Shown one piece after another: positions 42,718 to 51,819 of a DNA stretch of 64,000 nucleotides (its first letter is position 1; each line of letters opens with the position of its first letter). The notes below the pieces were generated by a model that had not been told where the DNA came from, made no database searches, and saw only the letters and a program-made list of their open reading frames with translations. A program made the position numbers and the translations under genes. This stretch comes from Tepidicella baoligensis (GTDB lineage: Bacteria > Pseudomonadota > Gammaproteobacteria > Burkholderiales > Burkholderiaceae_C): positions 62,001 to 126,000 of the forward strand of contig NZ_JACCDB010000001.1 in assembly GCF_013432195.1 (NCBI RefSeq), written 5' to 3'.

Positions 42718-45700
42718 ATGAAACGCCGAACGCCTCCCCCGGATCCGGAAACGGTACCGCCTCCACAAGCACGCCGCGGGCCCGCATGGGCCTGCCGTCT
42801 CGCTCGCTGGTCCGCCGGACTGGTGGGCAGTCTGCTCTGGATCCTGGGCCTGGGTTTTGCCCTGCTCGCAGCGGGCCTGCTCGCCTTCGTCCTGTGGGCC
42901 AGCACCCCCGTGGCCCTCCCACAAACCTTGAAGTGGGCACAAGAATGGCTCACCGACGCCGACAGCGGCATCTCTCCCCTGACTTTCCACGACGCCCGGG
43001 GCAGCCTGACCCACGGCGGACGCATCGAACGGCTGCAATGGCAACAAGACGGCCTGACCGTCGAGATCGACTCCCTGGCTTTCGCCTGGGAACCCAGCCT
43101 GTGGCTGGGCATGCTGCTGGAGCGCAAGCTGGCCACCGGGCCATGGGTTGCCCGGCGCATCCATGTGCGGGACGAACGCCCGGCCCAGCCGCCGGACGAC
43201 TCGCCGCAGCCACCCGAACGGCTGACCCTGCCCTGGTTCCGCACGGTTTCCCTGCCGGTGCAGGTGGACGCACTGGCCTATGCAGGCCCTACCACGCTGG
43301 AGAGCGGCCGCCTGGTCGCCCACTACCGCTACGACACGGACAACGCCGCCCCAAGCCACCGGGTGCAGGTGGATGAACTGGCCTGGGCAGACGGGCGATA
43401 CCTCATCGAGGCAAGCCTGCTCGCCGTGCAGCCGCTGACGCTGCAAGTCGATCTCGAAGCCACCATCGACACCCCGGGGGCAGCCGACGTGCCTAGCCAG
43501 ACCCTGGCCGTGCGCGCTGCGATCCATGGGCACCTGGGCGGCGAGGACGCTTTGCTTCAAGCCGAGGCCGATGTGCGGCCCGCTTCCGCTACCCGCGGCA
43601 AGGACTGGAACCCGGTACTGCGCCTACAGGCCCGCCTCCGCCCCTGGGCCGACATGCCGCTGGATCACGCCGATCTTCACCTGCAGGACATCAACATCGC
43701 CCAGTTCTGGCCCCAAGGGCCGTCCACCCGCCTCGACGGCGACTGGCATGCCGCCCACCTCGAACCAGCCGCTTCCGGCGCCTGGCGCTGGCGGCTGCAG
43801 GGCCGGCTGCACAACCGTTCGGCCCGTCCCTGGAACGAGGGCGGCCTGCCGCTGGACCACCTCGAAACCGACCTGGAACTCCAGCCCGACCGCGGCCAGG
43901 TGCACGCCCTGCGCTGGGCACTGGGCGCGAGCCGCCTCGAAGGCCAGGGCCAGGCTCGCTGGCGCCCGGCAAGCAGCGGCCAGCCCTGGACCGAACGACT
44001 CAGCGAAGCGCAAGGCCGAATCGCCATCCAAGGGCTGGACCCCCAAGCCCTGTGGTCCACCTTGCCCTCCGCGCGGATCCACGCACAAGCCCTGGCCCAT
44101 CATGCCAGCGGCAGCACCCGCTGGTCCCTGAATCTCACCCCTCAACCGGGCACCCAAGCCCACGCCGCCCCCTTGCCCACCGTGCAGGCAGCAGGGGTCT
44201 GGTCAGGCCAGAGGGTTCAGATCGACCACCTTCTGGCGCGCTGGCTAGACAGCCGTTTGCAGGCCCGCGCCACCATTCTTCTGGGGCCCAGCCTGTCTGC
44301 CCAGGGCCAGGGCCAATGGGAAGCACCCGGCATGGAACTCCAGGGGTCTGGGGCCTGGCCCTGGGCGGGGCAACCGCTCCAAGCCCATATCGATGTGAGC
44401 GACGCCCAGCGTTTTCAGCAGTGGAGCCAACGAGCCGTACAGGCCCTGGACGCATGGATTGCGACATGGCAACTCACTGCCCGGACCGAGGAACTGTGGC
44501 AAAGCCGGTGGCAGGGCCAGGCTCGACTCGATCTGAGCGCCACCGGAGCGGCCGACCACAGCCCCTGGCCCGCTCAATGGCGCCTGCTCGCGAACGTGCC
44601 GCGCCTGACCGTGGAGGGAACGTCGGGCAACGGGACCGGCATACCGAGCGTGGCGCTGAATCAGACCCGATTCGACCTCGAAGGCCAAGCCCAACGCTGG
44701 ACCGCCACCCTGGAGGGTTCTGCCACCCTGGGTTTACCGCCTGAGGCCTGGACGCTGAAGACCTCCATGCGCCTGTCGGGCGAGGGGCTCACCGGGCCCA
44801 GTCATCGACTGCGCTGGGAAAGCGCGAGCCTGGAAACCTGGCGCCAAGGAGCACCACTGGGCGCGCGACTGACTTTGGCGCAGCCCTTGGACATCAACGT
44901 GACGGCCGATGGTCATGTGATGGCTGCCACAGGGGCTTTGAGCCTGCTCCCCCTGATGGCCCCAACGAGCCGACCCACTCTGCCCATGGCCGAGCAGCCA
45001 GCGCGTATCGAGTGGAGCCGCCTGCAATGGGCACGAGGCCGCATCGAAACCCAGGGACGCGCCGGCCCGATGGCTCTGAGTTGGGTCGATGCCTGGCTGT
45101 CCGATGCCACCCACTCCGAAGGCCCCCTGGCATCGGCCGGCTTCACGGGCGAGCTGTTCTTCGAAGGCGACTGGGACCTTTCCCTGCCGCTGACGGCCGC
45201 CACCCTGGAGCCTGCCCGTGCCCAGGTGCGGTGGCGGCACATCGGCGGCGATCTGACCTATCTCTCCGGCAGCGGAGCAGACATCCAGCGCACACCCGTG
45301 GGCATGGAATCGCTGCAGGCCGACGCCAGCCTGCAAGGCAGCGACCTGCTGGTGCAAGCCCAGTTGCAGACACGCCGTTTCGGACGTGTGCATGGCCAGC
45401 TCACCACCCGGCTGGCACCTCCTGCACCCTCGGGTGAGGGTTGGGGCTGGCCGGAGGATGCGCCGGTGCAAGGGCAGCTCCAGGCCCGTCTGACCCAGCT
45501 GGCCCCGTTCTCCGCCTTTGCACCACCGGGCTGGCGCATCGAGGGCGAAGGACAGGTCGACGCCCGTATCCTGGGTACCCGTGCCCAGCCGGACTGGCAG
45601 GGCCAGATCGAACTGCGGCAGCTGGCCGTGCGCTCGGTACTGGACGGCATCGAGTTCAGCGACGGCCAGTTGCTGGCTCGCCTGAACGGCGAGCAGATGA

Positions 45701-46800
45701 CCATCGAGCGGCTGCAGCTGCGCGGGGCCGACGGCACGGACGGGGGACTGCTCACCGGCGAGGGACGTGCTTCCTGGAAACGCACCCTGGACGGCACGCC
45801 GCGCCCCGAGATGACCTTGTCTCTGCAGGCGCAACGTCTGCGTCTGCTGGCCCGAGCAGATCGTCGTCTCACCCTGTCCGGCCGTATCGACAGCCGGCTC
45901 GCCGACGGACTGCTCGACCTCACGGGCCGGCTCGACGTGGATCAGGCCCTATTCCTGCTGCCCGATGAAACCACACCGAGCCTGGGAAGTGACGTCGTGA
46001 TTCGGGGCAACACGATCCCGGTTCCTCTGAGTGCCCGTTTGCCATTTCAGCTGCGCCTGCGCAGCGAAGTGTACCTGGGGGACCGCTTTGAGGTGCGGGG
46101 CCTGGGCCTGCAAACCGCGCTCCAAGGCCGCCTGCTCGTCGAAGCTCGCCCCGGTCAACTCACGCCCATCCTGACCGGAGAGGTGCGTGCGGTGCGTGGC
46201 AACTACCGGGCCTATGGGCAACGCCTGCAAATCGAGCAAGGACTGATCCGTTTCAACGGCCCCTACGACAACCCGAGCCTCGACATCCTCGCCCTGCGCC
46301 CACACCCGACCCAGAAGGTGGGCGTGGAGATCAGTGGAACGGCACAATCGCCCCGCGTACGGCTGTACGCCGACCCGGACCTGCCCGACAACGAAAAACT
46401 CGCCTGGCTGGTGCTCGGACGCCCGGCCAGCGGCGCGGGCGCCGAAGCCGCATTGCTCCAGCAGGCGGCCCTGGCCCTGCTCAGCGGGGGCAACAACGAC
46501 GGCCCTCTGGCGAAGCGCTTCGGCCTCGACGACCTGAGCTTCCAGGGCGAATCCGTCAACCCCGATGGGACCACCACGGCCGCGGCCCTGACGCTGGGCA
46601 AACGGCTGAGCGAACAACTCTACGTGAGCTACTCACGCAGCGTGGTCGGTGCCATCGGCACGGTGGCCGTGTTCCTCGACCTTTCTCGCTACCTGACCCT
46701 GCGCGCACAAGCGGGAGACGACAACGCGATCGACCTCATCTTCACCCACACCTTCGACGGCCGGGGTGCGCCACGTACAATCCCAGGCGCCTCCCCGTAG
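42718..46800 (+). CDS. tamB: TamB, translocation and assembly module subunit
   Basis: A 1360-residue, mostly beta protein with one N-terminal membrane segment (about 36-60: LLWILGLGFALLAAGLL) that anchors it in the inner membrane. The long middle part should form the hydrophobic periplasmic groove, and the C-terminal DUF490 domain shows VRAVRGNYRAYGQRLQIEQG and RFGLDDLSFQGE. It pairs with TamA. The TAG stop at 46798-46800 lies inside the following tRNA gene, so the last codons overlap the tRNA acceptor stem by ten bases. Length and end look natural for the family. Confidence 0.93.
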   Translation: MKRRTPPPDPETVPPPQARRGPAWACRLARWSAGLVGSLLWILGLGFALLAAGLLAFVLWASTPVALPQTLKWAQEWLTDADSGISPLTFHDARGSLTHGGRIERLQWQQDGLTVEIDSLAFAWEPSLWLGMLLERKLATGPWVARRIHVRDERPAQPPDDSPQPPERLTLPWFRTVSLPVQVDALAYAGPTTLESGRLVAHYRYDTDNAAPSHRVQVDELAWADGRYLIEASLLAVQPLTLQVDLEATIDTPGAADVPSQTLAVRAAIHGHLGGEDALLQAEADVRPASATRGKDWNPVLRLQARLRPWADMPLDHADLHLQDINIAQFWPQGPSTRLDGDWHAAHLEPAASGAWRWRLQGRLHNRSARPWNEGGLPLDHLETDLELQPDRGQVHALRWALGASRLEGQGQARWRPASSGQPWTERLSEAQGRIAIQGLDPQALWSTLPSARIHAQALAHHASGSTRWSLNLTPQPGTQAHAAPLPTVQAAGVWSGQRVQIDHLLARWLDSRLQARATILLGPSLSAQGQGQWEAPGMELQGSGAWPWAGQPLQAHIDVSDAQRFQQWSQRAVQALDAWIATWQLTARTEELWQSRWQGQARLDLSATGAADHSPWPAQWRLLANVPRLTVEGTSGNGTGIPSVALNQTRFDLEGQAQRWTATLEGSATLGLPPEAWTLKTSMRLSGEGLTGPSHRLRWESASLETWRQGAPLGARLTLAQPLDINVTADGHVMAATGALSLLPLMAPTSRPTLPMAEQPARIEWSRLQWARGRIETQGRAGPMALSWVDAWLSDATHSEGPLASAGFTGELFFEGDWDLSLPLTAATLEPARAQVRWRHIGGDLTYLSGSGADIQRTPVGMESLQADASLQGSDLLVQAQLQTRRFGRVHGQLTTRLAPPAPSGEGWGWPEDAPVQGQLQARLTQLAPFSAFAPPGWRIEGEGQVDARILGTRAQPDWQGQIELRQLAVRSVLDGIEFSDGQLLARLNGEQMTIERLQLRGADGTDGGLLTGEGRASWKRTLDGTPRPEMTLSLQAQRLRLLARADRRLTLSGRIDSRLADGLLDLTGRLDVDQALFLLPDETTPSLGSDVVIRGNTIPVPLSARLPFQLRLRSEVYLGDRFEVRGLGLQTALQGRLLVEARPGQLTPILTGEVRAVRGNYRAYGQRLQIEQGLIRFNGPYDNPSLDILALRPHPTQKVGVEISGTAQSPRVRLYADPDLPDNEKLAWLVLGRPASGAGAEAALLQQAALALLSGGNNDGPLAKRFGLDDLSFQGESVNPDGTTTAAALTLGKRLSEQLYVSYSRSVVGAIGTVAVFLDLSRYLTLRAQAGDDNAIDLIFTHTFDGRGAPRTIPGASP

Positions 46801-46865
46801 TTCAATGGATAGAACGGCCGCCTCCTAAGCGGCAAATACAGGTTCGATTCCTGTCGGGGGGACCA
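46791..46865 (+). tRNA. tRNA-Arg (anticodon CCT)
   Basis: A complete cloverleaf: acceptor CTCCCCG (46791-46797) pairs with CGGGGGG (46855-46861) with one T-G wobble. The D stem is GTTC/GAAC, the anticodon stem GCCGC/GCGGC with loop CTCCTAA (anticodon CCT at 46824-46826), and the T stem ACAGG/CCTGT with loop TTCGATT. Discriminator A and an encoded CCA end at 46865. It reads AGG codons, which are rare in this GC-rich DNA. The 5' end overlaps tamB by ten bases, and trkH starts 9 nt behind it. Confidence 0.95.
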
Positions 46866-46873
46866 CACGTGAC

Positions 46874-48202
46874 ATGGGCAAACTCCTCCATCCCACCCGA
46901 ACCGTGGCGCTGGCCTTTTTGCTGGCGATCCTGGCGGGCACCGCTTTGCTGTCGCTGCCTGCTGCCAGCACCCAGCCCGCCCATGCACCGCTGCTGACCG
47001 CTTTTTTCACCGCCGTCTCGGCCGTGTGTGTCACGGGTCTGGTCGTGGTGGACACAGGCACCTACTGGTCCTTCTTTGGCCAGTTCGTCATCATGCTCCT
47101 GTTTCAGGTAGGCGGTTTCGGCATGATGACCGCGGCCACCCTCCTGGGGCTGATGGTCAACCGTTCGCTGCGGCTACGCACGCGACTGATCACCCAGGTC
47201 GAGACCCATTCGGTGGGGCTGGGCGATGTGTACGGCATCGCCAAGGTGGTGTTCATCGTCACCCTGGTCGCCGAACTCGTGCTCGCTGCCGTGCTCACGC
47301 TGCGATTCGCCTCGGGACACGGCATGCCCTGGACGGACGCACTCTGGCATGGCATCTTCCATTCGGTGTCGGCGTTCAACAACGCTGGCTTTGCCCTGAA
47401 CGAGGACAACCTGATGGGCTACGCCGGGGACGTCTGGATTCTCGGGCCGATCGCGGTCGCGATCGTGGTCGGCGGCATCGGCTTTCCGGTCCTGCACGAC
47501 ATCCGTTCCCGGCTGCGAGATCCCCATCACTGGTCCCTGCACACCAAACTGACCCTGGTGGGCACGGGGGTTTTGCTGGCAGGCGGTGCGCTGACCCTGC
47601 TCTTCTTCGAATGGTCCAATCCGGGCACGCTCGGCCCGATGAGCGTCCCAGACAAGCTGCTTTCTGCCGTTTTTGCTTCCGTGTCCGCACGCACGGCAGG
47701 GTTCAATTCGATCGACATCGGGGCGCTGCACCACGAGAGCTGGGCGGTGCACTACTTCCTGATGTTCATCGGCGGCGGCAGTGCCGGCACGGCAGGCGGC
47801 GTCAAGGTCGGCACCTTCCTGATCCTGGCCATGCTGGTTTACGCCGAAATTCGAGGACGCAACGACAGCGAGGCGTTCTGGCGCCGAATATCCGACTCCG
47901 CGCAGCGCCAGGCGATCACCGTGCTTTTTTTAGGCAGCAGCATGGTGGTGCTCGGCACGCTGGTGATTCTGCGCAGCACCGACCTGCCCACCGACCAGGT
48001 CATCTTCGAAGTCATTTCCGCCTTCGGCACCGTCGGCCTGTCCACCGGGATCACCGCTGAGCTACCGCCTTCAGGTCAGCTCATGCTGACCCTGCTGATG
48101 TACGTCGGCCGTGTCGGAACCATCACCCTGGCCGCCTCATTGGCCATGGGACACAGCCGGGCAGCCTACCGCTACCCAGAGGAGCGTCCAATTGTTGGGT
48201 AA
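46874..48202 (+). CDS. trkH: Trk/Ktr-type potassium uptake membrane subunit
   Basis: A 442-residue membrane protein with the four M1-P-M2 repeats of the TrkH/KtrB family. The four selectivity-filter loops are visible: SAVCVTGLVV, SAFNNAGFAL, SARTAGFNSID and SAFGTVGLSTG. It is short like KtrB, without the two extra N-terminal helices of TrkH. The ATG at 46874 has no free ribosome-binding site: the only purine-rich stretch, GGGGGGA at 46856-46862, belongs to the tRNA acceptor stem. It overlaps the gene for its NAD-binding gating subunit by 11 nt. Confidence 0.92.
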   Translation: MGKLLHPTRTVALAFLLAILAGTALLSLPAASTQPAHAPLLTAFFTAVSAVCVTGLVVVDTGTYWSFFGQFVIMLLFQVGGFGMMTAATLLGLMVNRSLRLRTRLITQVETHSVGLGDVYGIAKVVFIVTLVAELVLAAVLTLRFASGHGMPWTDALWHGIFHSVSAFNNAGFALNEDNLMGYAGDVWILGPIAVAIVVGGIGFPVLHDIRSRLRDPHHWSLHTKLTLVGTGVLLAGGALTLLFFEWSNPGTLGPMSVPDKLLSAVFASVSARTAGFNSIDIGALHHESWAVHYFLMFIGGGSAGTAGGVKVGTFLILAMLVYAEIRGRNDSEAFWRRISDSAQRQAITVLFLGSSMVVLGTLVILRSTDLPTDQVIFEVISAFGTVGLSTGITAELPPSGQLMLTLLMYVGRVGTITLAASLAMGHSRAAYRYPEERPIVG

Positions 48203-48890
48203 ATTGTTCACCGAGCAGTACGCCTTCAGCCAAAGCGACAGCGTGGTCGTCATCGGTCTGGGGCGATTCGGCGGGGCCGTCGCCCATTCCCTGATACAGC
48301 TGGGGCACGACGTGATGGGCATCGACCGAGAAGCCGATCCGGTCCAAAGCTGGGCCGACCGTCTGACCCACGCGGTACAGGCCGATGCCGCCAACGTTCA
48401 GGTGCTGCGACAACTGGGCGTCGCCGATTTCGCTCACGCCATCGTGGGCATCGGGACCGATCTCTCGAGCAGCCTGATGACGGTGATGGCGCTGTCCGAA
48501 CTCGGCATCCAAGACATCTGGGTCAAGGCGACGACACCGGAGCACGGAAAGATTGCCGAGCGCATCGGTGCGCACCATGTGGTTTACCCCGAAGCGGACA
48601 TGGGTGAGCGCGTGGCCCACCTGATCACCGGCCGGATGATGGATTACATCGAATTCGATGACGGTTTCGCCATCGCAAAAATCCGCGCCCCCCTGCCCAC
48701 CCTGAACAAGTCGCTGGCACAAAGCCTGGTCCGCGAGCGCTTCGGCGTCACCGTCGTGGGCGTCAAAAGGGCACACGAGGACTTCCAGCATGCCAAGCCC
48801 GACACCCTGATCCTGCCGGGCGACCTGCTGATCGTCTCCGGGCCGACCAAGAAGGTCGAAAAGTTTGCGGCCCACTCGGCCGAGAAATGA
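48192..48890 (+). CDS. trkA: TrkA/KtrA-type gating subunit (RCK domain)
   Basis: A 232-residue peripheral protein with one RCK unit: a Rossmann NAD/ATP-binding domain (SVVVIGLGRFGGAVAHSL; later DAANVQVLRQLGV) and a C-terminal TrkA_C domain (VTVVGVKRAHEDF; LILPGDLLIVSGP). The single unit resembles KtrA more than the double TrkA of Escherichia coli. The start is best placed at the TTG at 48192, preceded by GAGGAG; the open frame continues upstream inside trkH with no better start. It regulates the channel subunit with which its gene overlaps. Confidence 0.9.
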   Translation: MLGKLFTEQYAFSQSDSVVVIGLGRFGGAVAHSLIQLGHDVMGIDREADPVQSWADRLTHAVQADAANVQVLRQLGVADFAHAIVGIGTDLSSSLMTVMALSELGIQDIWVKATTPEHGKIAERIGAHHVVYPEADMGERVAHLITGRMMDYIEFDDGFAIAKIRAPLPTLNKSLAQSLVRERFGVTVVGVKRAHEDFQHAKPDTLILPGDLLIVSGPTKKVEKFAAHSAEK

Positions 48891-48893
48891 GCC

Positions 48894-50540
48894 TCAGACC
48901 GCCTCGCTGCGCAAGGTGCGGCTGAGCAGGATCACCGGAATCAGCCCCACCAGCACCAGGGTGAGCGCCGGCAAGGCCGCCTCGCCCAGGCGCTCGTCGC
49001 GAGCGAGCTGGTAGGTGACCACGGCCAGGGTGTCGCTGTTGAAGGGGCGCAGCACCAGGGTGGCGGGCAGCTCCTTCATCACGTCCACGAACACCAACAA
49101 GGCAGCGGCCATGGTGGAGCGGCGCAGCAGCGGCCAGTGCACGCGCGTCATCAGGCCGAGGCCGGTCGTGCCCAGCATGCGGGCCGAATCGTCGAAGCTG
49201 GTCGGAATGCGCGCATAGCCGCTTTGCACCGACTGCAGCGCCACCGCCGTGAACCGCACCAGATACGCCCAGACGATGCCCAGCGCGGTGGCCGTGATCC
49301 AGTATGCCGCGCTGCTCTGCGGTGCCACCGACTGCACCCAGCCCACCGGCAGCAACAGGCCCACCACAATCACCGCGCCAGGCACGGCATAGCCCAGGCC
49401 CACGACGCGGTTTACCACGCTGGTCAGCCAGCTCGGCTGCCGGCGCTGCGCGAAGGCCAGCCCGAGCGCGGCCAGCGTCGCGAGGGCGGCGGCCAGGGCG
49501 GCCAGCCACAGGCTGTTGCGGGACCACTGCAAGAAGGAGCGCCAGGGCAGTTCCTCCCAGCCGCCGATCAGCGGGCGCAGCATGAACAGCACCGGCAGCA
49601 CGAAGCCGAACAGCACCGGCAGGCCACAGACGGCCCAGATACCCCAGCGCGCGACGCCCTGCAGGCGCACCGGCTGCGCCTCGGCACTGTTCGCCCGCCC
49701 ACCCCGCGTCGAGGCGAAACGCATGCGCCGCTGCGCGCGGTGTTCCAGCCACAGCAGCAGCGCCACGGTGAGCAGCAGCAGGGTAGCCAACTGGGCTGCG
49801 GCCAGACGGTTGTCCATCACCAGCCAGGCCTTGTAGATGCCGGCGGTGAAGGTCTGGATACCGAAATAACTGGCCACACCGAAATCGGCCAGCGTCTCCA
49901 TGAGCGCGAGCGCCACCCCCGCAGCCACGGCCGGGCGCGCCAGCGGCAGGGCCACCTCGCGGATGCGGCGCAGCAGCGGCGCACCCAGCAGACGTGCCGC
50001 CTCCATGAGTTGGGTGGCGCGCTCGCTCAGCGCGGTGCGGGCCAGCAGATAGACGTAAGGGTAGAGGGTGAAGGTGAACACCCACACCGCTCCCCAGGTG
50101 TTGCGGATTTCGGGAAAAACGCGACCGCGCAGCCCGAACGTGTCCCGGATGAACACCTGCAACGGGCCGGAAAACTGCAGGAAATCGGTGTAGGCATAGG
50201 CCACCACGTAGGCCGGCATGGCCAGCGGCAGCAGCAGCGCCCATTCGAACACGCGTCGCCCGGGAAAATCGAACAGCGTCACCGCGCATGCGGTGGCCAT
50301 CCCCACCACGGCCACGGCCGCCGCCACGGCCACACACAGCAACAGACTGGTGCGGACGTACTCGGGCAGCACCGTCTCGGCCATCTGGCGCAGCACGTCC
50401 AGGGCCTCGGCGTCGAACTGCAGCCAGGACACGGCCAGCGCCAGCACCGGCAAGGCGAGCAAACCGGCAAACACCAGCATGGCCAACTGGCCCAGCCAGG
50501 CGACGGAACGAGACCACACGCGGGAGGGAATTTGATTCAT
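48894..50540 (-). CDS. fbpB: Fe(III) ABC transporter permease (FbpB type, fused)
   Basis: A 548-residue inner-membrane permease with about twelve membrane segments. Two homologous halves each carry the binding-protein-dependent transport loop (first half EAARLLGAPLLRRIREVALP; second half DSARMLGTTGLGLMTRVHWP), as in FbpB/SfuB ferric iron permeases. I chose the ATG at 50540; an alternative lies at 50564. The divergent gene encodes the matching ATPase, and a Fur-like box lies between them. No periplasmic FbpA is in the window. The gene converges on trkA, 3 nt away. Confidence 0.88.
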   Translation of the reverse strand: MNQIPSRVWSRSVAWLGQLAMLVFAGLLALPVLALAVSWLQFDAEALDVLRQMAETVLPEYVRTSLLLCVAVAAAVAVVGMATACAVTLFDFPGRRVFEWALLLPLAMPAYVVAYAYTDFLQFSGPLQVFIRDTFGLRGRVFPEIRNTWGAVWVFTFTLYPYVYLLARTALSERATQLMEAARLLGAPLLRRIREVALPLARPAVAAGVALALMETLADFGVASYFGIQTFTAGIYKAWLVMDNRLAAAQLATLLLLTVALLLWLEHRAQRRMRFASTRGGRANSAEAQPVRLQGVARWGIWAVCGLPVLFGFVLPVLFMLRPLIGGWEELPWRSFLQWSRNSLWLAALAAALATLAALGLAFAQRRQPSWLTSVVNRVVGLGYAVPGAVIVVGLLLPVGWVQSVAPQSSAAYWITATALGIVWAYLVRFTAVALQSVQSGYARIPTSFDDSARMLGTTGLGLMTRVHWPLLRRSTMAAALLVFVDVMKELPATLVLRPFNSDTLAVVTYQLARDERLGEAALPALTLVLVGLIPVILLSRTLRSEAV

Positions 50541-50549
50541 GTCAACGTG

Positions 50550-50568
50550 AATGAGAATGGTCATTATC
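50550..50568. promoter_or_regulatory. Fur-like box between fbpB and fbpC
   Basis: AATGAGAATGGTCATTATC matches 13 of 19 positions of the Fur consensus GATAATGATAATCATTATC, including a perfect right arm TCATTATC. It lies in the 32-nt gap between the divergent permease and ATPase genes, so one Fur dimer could block both promoters when iron is plentiful. Confidence 0.65.
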
Positions 50569-50572
50569 TACA

Positions 50573-51691
50573 ATGCGGAACATGTTCCTGACCGTCTCCC
50601 ATTTGTCCGTCCATTATCCGGGCGCCACCCAACCCGCCGTCCGGGACGTGTCGCTGGGCCTCAACGCGGGCGACATCGGGGTGTTGATCGGGCCCTCGGG
50701 CTGCGGCAAGACGACCCTGTTGCGGGCCGTGGCCGGTCTGGAAAAAACCAGTGCCGGCAGCATCACCCTGGGTGGCGACGTGGTCAGTCAGCCGGGCCGT
50801 CACGTGCCCGCCGAGGAGCGGCGCATCGGCATGGTGTTCCAGGACTACGCCCTCTTCCCCCACCTGAACGTGGAGCAGAACGTGGCTTTCGGCATCCGCC
50901 AGCTGGGTGCGGCGGCCCGTCGCGACCGGGTGCGGGAGGTGCTGGCCCTGGTCGGGCTGGACGGCATGCAGGCGCGCTTCCCGCACGAATTGTCAGGGGG
51001 GCAACAGCAACGTGTGGCACTGGCCCGCGCGCTGGCCCCAAGCCCGCGTCTGCTGCTGCTGGACGAGCCGTTTTCCAACCTGGACGTGGACCTGCGCGAG
51101 CGCCTGGCCCACGAAATCCGCGGCATCCTCAAGGCGGCGGGGGCCACCGCGCTGTTCGTCACGCACGACCAGTTGGAGGCCTTTGCCATCGGCGACGTGA
51201 TCGGCGTCATGCACCAAGGGACTTTGCACCAGTGGGAAGATGCCTATGCGCTCTACCACCGCCCGGCCACCCGCTTCGTGGCGGAATTCATCGGCCACGG
51301 GGTGTTCACACCGGCGCAGATCTCGATGAACGGGTCCGAAGTGGTGGTGCAAACGCCCTTGGGTCCGCTGCAGGACGTGGAAGAGTGCCCACTGCCCAGT
51401 GCCTACGAGGCCGGCCTGTGCGACGTGCTGCTGCGGGCCGATGACATCGTGCACGACGACGACTCCCCGGTGAAAGCGTGCATTGTGCGCAAGGCCTTCC
51501 GTGGTTCGGAATTCCTCTACACCCTGCGTTTGGCCAGCGGCGAGACCGTCATGGTCCACGTGCCCTCGCATCACAACCACGACATCGGCGAGTGGATCGG
51601 GATTCGCGCCGCCGTGGACCATGTGGTGACCTTCGAGCGCGGATCGGGCGCCAGCGCACCACCGGCACCGGGCATACGCGTCGGCCACTGA
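50573..51691 (+). CDS. fbpC: Fe(III) ABC transporter ATPase (FbpC type)
   Basis: A 372-residue ATPase with Walker A GPSGCGKTT at 40-48, Q-loop VFQDYALFPH, signature LSGGQQQ at 139-145 and Walker B LLLLDEP at 159-165. A C-terminal TOBE-type domain (about 280-355) is typical for the iron/spermidine class (LLRADDIVHDDDSPVKACIV). Two starts, 50573 and 50582, are possible; both sit right behind the Fur-like box. The partner permease is divergent. It would energise ferric iron uptake with a binding protein encoded elsewhere. Confidence 0.87.
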   Translation: MRNMFLTVSHLSVHYPGATQPAVRDVSLGLNAGDIGVLIGPSGCGKTTLLRAVAGLEKTSAGSITLGGDVVSQPGRHVPAEERRIGMVFQDYALFPHLNVEQNVAFGIRQLGAAARRDRVREVLALVGLDGMQARFPHELSGGQQQRVALARALAPSPRLLLLDEPFSNLDVDLRERLAHEIRGILKAAGATALFVTHDQLEAFAIGDVIGVMHQGTLHQWEDAYALYHRPATRFVAEFIGHGVFTPAQISMNGSEVVVQTPLGPLQDVEECPLPSAYEAGLCDVLLRADDIVHDDDSPVKACIVRKAFRGSEFLYTLRLASGETVMVHVPSHHNHDIGEWIGIRAAVDHVVTFERGSGASAPPAPGIRVGH

Positions 51692-51819
51692 AACCCAGCG
51701 GATGCGCTGTGCGCGCATGGCATCGAGCCGCGCGCGGCACCACGCCCAGGCCAGCGCGGCTACACTGGCAACTACCCTGTGTATGCAGGGCGTTTTCCTG
51801 ACCCGCCCGAAAGACGACC

